Source: an uncultured Lachnospiraceae bacterium
GTDB lineage: Bacteria; Bacillota; Clostridia; Lachnospirales; Lachnospiraceae
Length of the DNA stretch: 5,228 nt
Assembly (NCBI GenBank): GCA_934351765.1
Contig: CAKRJM010000143.1
Coordinates: 1 to 5,228, forward strand
Reading direction: 5' to 3'
Each line of letters starts with the position of its first letter. Within the stretch, counting starts at the first letter, position 1. The notes under the pieces are model-generated. The model was not told the DNA's origin. It worked only from the letters and a program-made list of their open reading frames with translations, and did no database searches. A program made the position numbers and the translations under genes. Shown in pieces: positions 1 through 5,116 of the stretch.

Positions 1-4
1 CTCC
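1..4 (-). promoter_or_regulatory. possible ribosome binding site of a divergent gene starting left of the window
   Basis: The first four bases, read on the minus strand, are GGAG. They lie about 50 bases downstream of a plausible minus-strand promoter (59-87). This is where a Shine-Dalgarno sequence would sit if a leftward gene began a few bases outside the window. The start codon is not visible, so this is inference from position and a four-base match only. Confidence 0.25.
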
Positions 5-21
5 AATATGCTTCAATATCA

Positions 22-44
22 GGGACAAAAGATCGTTTGTTCCC
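22..44. repeat. imperfect dyad GGGACAAA / TTTGTTCCC
   Basis: A 23-bp imperfect inverted repeat: GGGACAAA on the left and TTTGTTCCC on the right, around a central GATC. The right arm has one extra base. It lies just downstream of the predicted start of the leftward transcript, so it could be an operator for that promoter or a hairpin in its leader. CAATAT occurs at 4, 14 and 44, spaced by multiples of 10 bp, which may add to a protein-binding face. No specific regulator can be named. Confidence 0.4.
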
Positions 45-58
45 AATATCGTGTTCTT

Positions 59-87
59 ATTGTAGCATAATCTGAACTTAAAATCAA
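59..87 (-). promoter_or_regulatory. probable divergent sigma-A promoter firing left
   Basis: On the minus strand there is a -35 of TTGATT (87-82, four of six consensus bases), a 17-bp spacer and a -10 of TACAAT (64-59, five of six). Transcription would start near 52 and run off the left edge. A divergent gene next to a catabolic gene is often its regulator, but none of that gene is in the window. In AT-rich DNA such matches also arise by chance. Confidence 0.45.
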
Positions 88-88
88 C

Positions 89-101
89 ACTAAAATTTAG
101 C
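89..101. repeat. operator-like palindrome, distal copy
   Basis: The sequence ACTAAAATTTAGC contains a perfect palindrome of two 5-bp half-sites, CTAAA and TTTAG, around one central base (90-100). An identical 13-bp copy is at 257-269. This copy lies beside the -35 of the leftward promoter and upstream of the kinase promoter, as expected of a site that a dimeric regulator could use to act on both. The regulator is not identifiable. Confidence 0.5.
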
Positions 102-204
102 TTGTAAAATAAAAATGTGAAAAACGACAGAAAAAACATAGGAGAAATGTATAAAAACATTTTATGAACAAAAAAGAAACAATATAAAATGCCGAAAATA
201 TTGC

Positions 205-236
205 TTGACAAGGGCGGGTGAACTTGTTAGTATAAA
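205..236 (+). promoter_or_regulatory. probable sigma-A promoter of the kinase gene
   Basis: A perfect -35 TTGACA lies at 205-210. At the optimal 17-bp spacing the -10 is TAGTAT (228-233, four of six). The better-looking TATAAA at 231-236 is 20 bp away, which is long. Either reading starts transcription near 240 and gives a leader of roughly 50 bases. The spacer contains a dyad, ACAAG (208-212) and CTTGT (223-227), that overlaps the -35. The palindrome at 257-269 lies in the early transcribed region, a usual place for a repressor site. Confidence 0.55.
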
Positions 237-256
237 ATTAAGTTTTAAATCGCACA

Positions 257-269
257 ACTAAAATTTAGC
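257..269. repeat. operator-like palindrome, proximal copy
   Basis: This is the second identical copy of ACTAAAATTTAGC, with the 5-1-5 palindrome at 258-268. It lies between the predicted transcription start and the kinase ribosome binding site (GGAGG, 282-286). The distance between the two palindromes is 168 bp, which equals 16 turns of B-DNA at 10.5 bp per turn, so a regulator bound to both could loop the promoter region. The spacing and identity are seen; the looping is inferred. Confidence 0.5.
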
Positions 270-293
270 AAATGAATAGGCGGAGGTTCTGAA

Positions 294-2006
294 ATGAAAA
301 AAATCATTAACGCACCTGAAAATTATGTGGATGAGATGCTGGAAGGTATCTATACGGCACATCCGGATCTTGTTACCTATGTAGGAAATGATCTGCGCTG
401 CCTGGTGACTGCAAATAAGAAAGAGGGAAAAGTCGGTATTGCAACCGGCGGCGGTTCCGGTCACCTTCCCCTGTTCTTAGGTTATGTTGGAAAAGGCATG
501 CTGGACGGCTGCTGTGTCGGTGATGTATTCCAGTCTCCCAGCTCGGAACAGATGCTGGCAGTAACGAAGGCTATTGATTCCGGCGCTGGTGTTCTTTACA
601 TTTACGGAAACTATAACGGAGATATTTTTAATTTCAATATGGCAGCTGAAATGGCCGAGTTTGAAGACGGAATCCGCGTGGAGACAATCCTTGGAGCCGA
701 TGATGTGGCCTCCGGTCCCCGCCCTGAGGAGGGAGAGAAGAGCATTCGCCGAGGCGTGGCCGGTATTTTCTTCGTATATAAATGTGCAGGCGCGGCAGCG
801 AATGAGATGATGAGCCTGGACGATGTAAAGAGAATCGCAGAGAAGGCAAACCAGAATGTCCGGACCATGGGTGTTGCGCTGACGCCCTGTATTGTTCCCC
901 GTGTCGGCCATCCCGGTTTTTCCATCGGTGAGGACGAGATGGAGATCGGAATGGGTATCCACGGTGAGACCGGTATCCGCCGCGGAAAGCTGGAGCCTGC
1001 GGATCAGATCGTAGAAGAAATGATGGAGAAGATCCTGGCGGACTTCGATGAGATCGACGGCAGTGATGTGGCTGTTCTGGTAAACGGCCTTGGTGCAACG
1101 ACGCTGGATGAGCAGTATATTGTAACCAGAAAGATCGACAAGCTTCTGAAAGCAAGAAATATTACCGTAAAGAAATATTATGTCGGAGAATATGCAACGG
1201 CTCTGGAAATGGCAGGTGTATCGATTTCTGTCCTGAAGCTGGATGAAGAACTGGAACGGCTGATCGCAGAACCGGCAGAGACCCCGTTCTTCCAGCAGGG
1301 AAGTGTTTCCAGCGAAGGAACCGTAAAGATGGCAGCAAAGCAGGAAGGCGTGGCAGAGGAGAAGAAGGTTGAAAAGAACGCAGAGGATGTAAATCCGCTG
1401 GTTGGATTCCTGAAGAATGTCAGCGAGATCATGACGGAAAACAAGGATTACCTGATCGATCTGGACAGTGTTGTCGGTGACGGTGATCTCGGACTTACCA
1501 TGTCCGATGGCTTTACTGCCGCATACGATGCAGTTCACGGAACCGGTGAAGCAGATTCCGGAAAGGTTCTTTATAATGCCGGTAAGGCCATGTCGATCGC
1601 GGTGCCTTCGACCATGGGAACGCTGATGTCCTCCGGTCTTATGCAGGCAGGAAAGAAGCTGCGCGGAAACACAGAGCCCGGATTGGCAGAGTATGCCGCT
1701 CTGTTTGAGGGGTATGCAGAGGGTGTTATGAGCCTCGGAAAAGCAAAGGTCGGCGATAAGACCTTCCTGGACGGCATGGTTCCTGCAGTGGAAGCGATGA
1801 ATGCGGCAAAGGAAGCCGGAAAGGATGTAAAGACCGCTGCCAGAGAAGCAAGAGAAGCTGCAGAAAAGGGCTTTGAGCATACCACGACCATGATCGCGGT
1901 TCACGGAAGAGCGGCAACCCGTGGAGAAGCTTCCAGAAGCTTAAAGGATCCCGGAGCTGCTGTGGCAATGCTGATCATGAAGGCATTTGAGAAGACGATC
2001 GGTTAA
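294..2006 (+). CDS. single-chain DhaK-DhaL family kinase (dihydroxyacetone kinase type)
   Basis: A 570-residue cytoplasmic kinase of the dihydroxyacetone kinase family, expected to move phosphate from ATP to a short ketose. Residues 1 to about 330 are the DhaK (DAK1) domain: GGGSGH at 52-57, NYNGD ending at Asp110, and GIHGE with His223. His57, Asp110 and His223 correspond to E. coli DhaK His56, Asp109 and the substrate-binding His218. A charged linker (about 331-365) leads to the DhaL (DAK2) domain, with Asp391, Asp396 and Asp398 as Mg-nucleotide ligands and GRA...DPGA at 538-555. The fused layout and absence of DhaM suggest ATP rather than PTS phosphate. Three sites are unusual: Leu58 follows the catalytic His where GHEP is usual, Leu399 replaces the His after the third Asp, and PSTMGTL (438-444) replaces the Gly/Ser-rich loop. 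The real substrate may therefore be another ketose. The ATG follows GGAGG by 7 bases. Confidence 0.92.
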   Translation: MKKIINAPENYVDEMLEGIYTAHPDLVTYVGNDLRCLVTANKKEGKVGIATGGGSGHLPLFLGYVGKGMLDGCCVGDVFQSPSSEQMLAVTKAIDSGAGVLYIYGNYNGDIFNFNMAAEMAEFEDGIRVETILGADDVASGPRPEEGEKSIRRGVAGIFFVYKCAGAAANEMMSLDDVKRIAEKANQNVRTMGVALTPCIVPRVGHPGFSIGEDEMEIGMGIHGETGIRRGKLEPADQIVEEMMEKILADFDEIDGSDVAVLVNGLGATTLDEQYIVTRKIDKLLKARNITVKKYYVGEYATALEMAGVSISVLKLDEELERLIAEPAETPFFQQGSVSSEGTVKMAAKQEGVAEEKKVEKNAEDVNPLVGFLKNVSEIMTENKDYLIDLDSVVGDGDLGLTMSDGFTAAYDAVHGTGEADSGKVLYNAGKAMSIAVPSTMGTLMSSGLMQAGKKLRGNTEPGLAEYAALFEGYAEGVMSLGKAKVGDKTFLDGMVPAVEAMNAAKEAGKDVKTAAREAREAAEKGFEHTTTMIAVHGRAATRGEASRSLKDPGAAVAMLIMKAFEKTIG

Positions 2007-2032
2007 TCAGGCAGAAAAGCAGGATATTGCTG

Positions 2033-2061
2033 ATGACATTCTGAGAAAAGATTAGTATAAT
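2033..2061 (+). promoter_or_regulatory. strong-looking sigma-A promoter between kinase and isomerase genes
   Basis: A -35 of ATGACA (2033-2038, five of six consensus bases), an exact 17-bp spacer and a perfect -10 TATAAT (2056-2061). The start site would be near 2068. It begins 27 bases after the kinase stop codon and points at the isomerase gene, so it is the best candidate for that gene's own promoter. Oddly, the terminator hairpin starts only about 7 bases after the predicted start site, so transcripts from here must pass it to reach the isomerase. Confidence 0.5.
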
Positions 2062-2073
2062 AGAAATGCAAAT

Positions 2074-2103
2074 GAGCGGCAGTCTCACCTGCCGCTTGTT
2101 TTG
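2074..2103 (+). terminator. intrinsic terminator after the kinase gene
   Basis: A perfect 8-bp GC-rich stem, AGCGGCAG (2075-2082) with CTGCCGCT (2089-2096), has a 6-base loop and is followed by TTGTTTTG. An outer G-T wobble pair can be added. It lies 68 bases after the kinase stop codon and should end most kinase transcripts, partly or fully uncoupling the isomerase from the kinase. Because a good promoter lies directly upstream, it could also act as an attenuator. No clear antiterminator pairing was found in the short leader. Confidence 0.8.
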
Positions 2104-2195
2104 TAATAATAGTGAACCCGGCGGTGCACGTTTCATACCGGTGAGCTTGTAAAGAACATAATGACTGGGGTTTTTAGAAAAGAGAGGAGAAGGAA

Positions 2196-3665
2196 ATGAA
2201 CAATATTCCTGAAATTAAGATTGGAATTGTGGCAGTAAGCAGAGACTGCTTTCCGATGTCGTTGTCTGCAAACAGAAGAGCGGCAGTTGTGGCTTCCTAC
2301 GAAAAGAAGTATGGTTCTATCTATGAATGTCCCACTTGTGTTGAGAATGAAGTGGACATGAAGAAGGCACTGTCTGAATTAAAGGAAAATGAGTGTGATG
2401 CACTGGTGGTATATCTCGGAAACTTCGGTCCGGAAACACCGGAGACTCTGCTGGCAAAGGAATTCGGCGGTCCGGTGATGTTTGTGGCTGCGGCTGAAGA
2501 GACAAAGACAGATCTTATTGACGGACGAGGCGATGCATACTGCGGTATGCTCAATGCAAGCTATAACTTAAAGCTTCGCGAAATCAAGGCATATATTCCG
2601 GAATATCCTGTTGGAACGGCAGATGAGTGTGCGGATATGATCCATGAGTTTGCACCGGTCGCCCGTGCAGTTGTAGGTCTTCGAAATTTAAAAATTATTT
2701 CCTTTGGTCCCCGTCCCCAGGATTTTCTGGCATGCAATGCGCCGATCAAGCGTCTGTATGATCTTGGTGTTGAAATTGAAGAAAACTCTGAGCTGGATCT
2801 GTTTGAATCCTTTAAGAAGCATGCCGGTGATGAGCGTATCCCCGGAATCATAAAAGAGATGGAAGCAGAGCTGGGTGAAGGCAATAAGAAGCCTGAGGTA
2901 CTTCCGAAGCTGGCTCAGTATGAAGTTACGCTGCTTGACTGGGTAGAGGCACATAAGGGCTCCAGAAAGTATGTTGCTATTGCAGGAAAGTGCTGGCCTG
3001 CATTCCAGACACAGTTTGGGTTTGTTCCCTGCTATGTGAACGGCCGTTTGACTGCAAGAGGAATCCCGGTTTCCTGTGAGGTTGATATTTACGGTGCGCT
3101 GAGTGAGTACATCGGTACTGTGGTAAGCCAGGATACGGTAACCCTTCTGGATATCAATAATACTGTTCCGGATGATATGTATGAGCAGGATATCAAGGGC
3201 AGGTATGAGTATACTCATAAGGATACGTTCATGGGCTTCCACTGCGGCAATACGGCAGCAGGCAAGCTGGTTTCCTGCGAGATGAAGTATCAGCTGATCA
3301 TGACAAGAACCCTTCCCGAGGAGTCCACACAGGGAACTCTGGAAGGAGATATCGTTCCCGGAAAGATTACGTTCTATCGTCTCCAGAGCACTGCAGACAG
3401 CAAGCTTCGTGCTTATGTGGCAGAGGGTGAGGTGCTTCCTGTTCCTACCTGTTCCTTCGGCGGAATCGGTGTATTTGCAATTCCGGAGATGGGACGTTTC
3501 TACCGTCATGTATTAGTGGAGAAGAACTTCCCTCATCATGGCGCTGTTGCATTCGGTCATTTTGGAAAAGCACTGTATAATACGTTCCGCTATCTCGGCG
3601 TAGAGGATATCGGCTTCAACCAGCCGAAGGGAATGCTGTATCCCAGTGAAAATCCGTTTGCATAA
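2196..3665 (+). CDS. L-fucose isomerase-like sugar isomerase
   Basis: A 489-residue cytoplasmic protein of the L-fucose isomerase family, which interconverts aldoses and ketoses (L-fucose/L-fuculose, D-arabinose/D-ribulose) using a divalent metal, usually Mn2+. Candidate metal ligands are Glu295 in CEVDIYGAL and Asp319 in LLDINN. Their 24-residue spacing matches E. coli FucI Glu337 and Asp361. A later histidine, His447 or His448 in FPHHGAVAFGH, probably supplies the third ligand; FHCGN (348-352) is another conserved-looking block. The N-terminal half resembles the family's nucleotide-fold-like domains without visible catalytic motifs. At 489 residues it is about 100 shorter than E. coli FucI (591), so it belongs to the short, poorly characterised branch and its sugar cannot be read from sequence. 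The ATG follows AGGAG (2185-2189) by 6 bases. No signal peptide or membrane segment is seen. Confidence 0.85.
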   Translation: MNNIPEIKIGIVAVSRDCFPMSLSANRRAAVVASYEKKYGSIYECPTCVENEVDMKKALSELKENECDALVVYLGNFGPETPETLLAKEFGGPVMFVAAAEETKTDLIDGRGDAYCGMLNASYNLKLREIKAYIPEYPVGTADECADMIHEFAPVARAVVGLRNLKIISFGPRPQDFLACNAPIKRLYDLGVEIEENSELDLFESFKKHAGDERIPGIIKEMEAELGEGNKKPEVLPKLAQYEVTLLDWVEAHKGSRKYVAIAGKCWPAFQTQFGFVPCYVNGRLTARGIPVSCEVDIYGALSEYIGTVVSQDTVTLLDINNTVPDDMYEQDIKGRYEYTHKDTFMGFHCGNTAAGKLVSCEMKYQLIMTRTLPEESTQGTLEGDIVPGKITFYRLQSTADSKLRAYVAEGEVLPVPTCSFGGIGVFAIPEMGRFYRHVLVEKNFPHHGAVAFGHFGKALYNTFRYLGVEDIGFNQPKGMLYPSENPFA

Positions 3666-3680
3666 GAAATAAATAAGGTT

Positions 3681-3719
3681 CTCGGCAGACGGTGAGAGAA
3701 GGAAAAACAGTCTGCCGGG
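3681..3719 (+). other. intercistronic RNA hairpin without U-tract
   Basis: CTCGGCAGAC (3681-3690) pairs with GTCTGCCGGG (3710-3719): eight Watson-Crick pairs, one wobble and a closing C-G, around a 19-base purine-rich loop. What follows is ATATGAAAAAG, not a T-run, so it is not a standard terminator. It begins 16 bases after the isomerase stop and may protect the 3' end, mark a processing site or tune expression of the downstream phosphorylase. Its CGGCAG/CTGCCG core is the same as in the terminator at 2074-2103. Confidence 0.55.
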
Positions 3720-3763
3720 ATATGAAAAAGTGACTTGTTCTGTTAAAAGATAGATCTTCTGAA

Positions 3764-3771
3764 AAGGAGGG
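3764..3771 (+). promoter_or_regulatory. strong ribosome binding site that decides the phosphorylase start
   Basis: AAGGAGGG is close to the perfect anti-16S complement. It leaves almost no space before the first ATG (3772) but a normal 6-7-base gap before the second ATG (3778). The second is therefore the more likely initiation codon. Confidence 0.7.
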
Positions 3772-3777
3772 ATGTCA

Positions 3778-4560
3778 ATGGAACCCATGTATCATATCGG
3801 ACTGGATGACAGCCATGGAGCAAAGTATGCGATTCTTCCGGGGGATCCGGGAAGAGTGGAAAAGATTGCAGGAAATCTGGAAAATCCTCGTTTTCTGCAT
3901 CAGAACCGGGAGTATACTACCTGGATCGGAACGCTTTCGGGAGAGCCGGTATTAGTAATGTCTACCGGAATGGGAGGTCCATCCACGGCAATCGGAGTGG
4001 AGGAGCTTTATCGGACCGGAGTTCATACCATGATTCGGATTGGAACCTGTGGAGGAATGGCGAAGCAGGTAGTTGGAGGCGACCTTGTAATTGCAAACGG
4101 AGCGATTCGAATGGAGGGAACCAGCCGGGAGTATGTGGATCTGGCCTTTCCTGCAGTGGCAGATTTTCAGGTAACGAAGGCATTGGAGCAGGCAGCAGAT
4201 GAACTGGGAGCGACGGCTCATCTGGGAATTGTTCAGTGCAAAGACAGCTTCTATGGCCAGCATGATCCGGGAAGAATGCCCTGCGGGCGGGAACTGGAAG
4301 AAAAATGGGAGATGTGGATCAAAGCAGGATGTCTTGCCTCAGAAATGGAAAGTGCGGCACTCTATATTGTTGCCCAGGTTCTGGGAGTTCGGGCAGGCTG
4401 TGTGCTGAATGTGATCTGGAATCAGGAACGGAAGAAGGCCGGACTTACCGATCCCCATTGTCATGATACGTCCCTTGCCATAAAGACGGCGGTGCGGGCT
4501 GTGGAGCTTCTGATCAAAAAGGATCAGAAAAACGGAACCGTAAAGGCGGATCGGGAATAA
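3778..4560 (+). CDS. udp: uridine phosphorylase-type nucleoside phosphorylase
   Basis: A 260-residue cytoplasmic enzyme of the PNP/UDP phosphorylase family (PNP_UDP_1 fold). It splits a nucleoside with phosphate into a base and (deoxy)ribose-1-phosphate. It aligns throughout with E. coli Udp (253 residues). His6 matches His8, and GDPGR (22-26) matches the phosphate loop ending in Arg30. Arg44, Arg87 and Thr90 match Arg48, Arg91 and Thr94. STGMGGPST starts at 62, and EME (189-191) matches the ribose-binding Glu196-Met197-Glu198. FYGQHD (158-163) keeps the uracil-contacting Gln, but an Asp stands where E. coli has Arg168; I associate this FYGQH form with clostridial enzymes. Uridine is the likeliest substrate, though base specificity is less certain. 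The start at 3778 is preferred over 3772 for ribosome spacing. It may be co-transcribed with the isomerase, since no terminator lies between them. Confidence 0.88.
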   Translation: MEPMYHIGLDDSHGAKYAILPGDPGRVEKIAGNLENPRFLHQNREYTTWIGTLSGEPVLVMSTGMGGPSTAIGVEELYRTGVHTMIRIGTCGGMAKQVVGGDLVIANGAIRMEGTSREYVDLAFPAVADFQVTKALEQAADELGATAHLGIVQCKDSFYGQHDPGRMPCGRELEEKWEMWIKAGCLASEMESAALYIVAQVLGVRAGCVLNVIWNQERKKAGLTDPHCHDTSLAIKTAVRAVELLIKKDQKNGTVKADRE

Positions 4561-4660
4561 CGGAGAAACAATCAGTAAAAGAAAACAATCAGAATAAAAG
4601 GAAACATCAGTAAAAGGAAACATCAGTAAAAGAAATGTAAGAGAAACAATCATCAAAAGA
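4561..4660 (+). repeat. degenerate purine-rich tandem repeat
   Basis: Two exact adjacent copies of GGAAACATCAGTAAAA (16 bp) occupy 4600-4615 and 4616-4631. Looser copies flank them: AGAAACAATCAGTAAAA from 4564, GAAAACAATCAGAATAAAA from 4581 and AGAGAAACAATCATC from 4640. The ATCA core recurs at 4571, 4588, 4606, 4622 and 4649. The strand is nearly all A and G with few T. It follows the phosphorylase stop directly and is not coding. Replication slippage is the simplest origin; a role as an unstructured 3' UTR is possible. Confidence 0.7.
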
Positions 4661-4665
4661 AAAAT

Positions 4666-4764
4666 AAAAAGGAATACCGACAGCGAAAGGGAAGCTATTT
4701 CCACAATATGGATATTTGTCCGTTTTATGGGAACTGTGCGTCTGTGCTGCCGGTATTCCTTTTT
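4666..4764. terminator. 99-nt imperfect palindrome, probable bidirectional terminator
   Basis: A perfect 14-bp inverted repeat, AAAAAGGAATACCG (4666-4679) and CGGTATTCCTTTTT (4751-4764), is extended inward by CAGC/GCTG (4681-4684 with 4746-4749). A second, inner stem joins 4698-4712 and 4719-4733 with 13 of 15 positions paired (two G-T, two mismatches) and a 6-base loop. Both ends give a T-run in the outgoing direction: TTTTTGCG on plus, TTTTTATTTTTC on minus. It lies between the convergent phosphorylase and the minus-strand membrane protein gene, so a shared terminator is the natural reading. Its length and terminal inverted repeats also resemble a small palindromic repeat or MITE, but no target-site duplication is evident. 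Confidence 0.65.
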
Positions 4765-4801
4765 GCGTTGCAAATGAAATGCGTCCTGATGAGCGCAAGG
4801 C

Positions 4802-5104
4802 TTAGTCTGCTTTATCTTGGGCCTCATCCGCACCAGATGCACCTTGAGTGTTAGAGGAGGCTTCTGCAGTTGCGTTACTGTTTTTCAGAACCTGTTCACG
4901 CTTCTGTTTTCGATCAGAAAGGGGCCGGCAGATCAGGAAAAATGCGTACAGAAAAACCGGAATGATGACTGTGGCATAAAGGGAGGCACTGAGCCAGGAT
5001 TTTGCCTGCGTGTGATCTGTAAAGGAAAAAATCAGGGTGATCAGGTAAAGGCCGACTAAAACGATAACGCCGATAAGGCAGAGAATCTGTTTCCATTTTT
5101 TCAT
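4802..5104 (-). CDS. small two-helix membrane protein of unknown function
   Basis: A 100-residue protein I cannot assign to a named family. It begins MKKWKQ, then a hydrophobic segment at about residues 7-28 and a second at about 38-59, joined by a short polar loop (TDHTQAKS). A basic stretch follows (DRKQKRE, 64-70), then a low-complexity hydrophilic tail rich in Ala, Ser, Asn, Gln and Asp. The positive-inside rule puts both the N-terminus and the long tail in the cytoplasm, with the loop outside. The frame is open up to a GTG at 5212. The ATG at 5104 is chosen because GGAG (5113-5110) lies 5 bases upstream, whereas the GTG has no ribosome binding site and the extra 36 residues look like translated leader. 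It converges on the phosphorylase gene. Confidence 0.7.
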   Translation of the reverse strand: MKKWKQILCLIGVIVLVGLYLITLIFSFTDHTQAKSWLSASLYATVIIPVFLYAFFLICRPLSDRKQKREQVLKNSNATAEASSNTQGASGADEAQDKAD

Positions 5105-5116
5105 AAAATCTCCATT

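Noticed and set aside
101..135. Possible CcpA cre site around AAAACGACAG
   Set aside because: The bases around the central CG do not fit the conserved TG...CA frame of the cre consensus.
477..1904. 475-residue open frame antisense to the kinase gene
   Set aside because: It mirrors the codon structure of the clear DhaK-DhaL gene, has Cys/His/Leu-rich low-information sequence, no recognisable motif and no convincing ribosome binding site.
2688..3509. 273-residue open frame antisense to the isomerase gene
   Set aside because: It is a shadow of a well-supported family member on the other strand, with no domain motif or start signal.
3772..3777. Upstream ATG for the phosphorylase adding two residues
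   Set aside because: It abuts the AAGGAGGG with almost no spacing; the ATG at 3778 has normal spacing and gives an N-terminus that aligns with E. coli Udp.
4561..4660. Possible CRISPR array
   Set aside because: The repeats are contiguous and degenerate, with no unique spacers, and no cas genes are nearby.
4339..4842. Hydrophobic-looking minus-strand frame of 167 residues
   Set aside because: The apparent membrane segments come from translating the A/G-rich tandem repeat in reverse, and the frame runs across the palindrome and into the phosphorylase gene.
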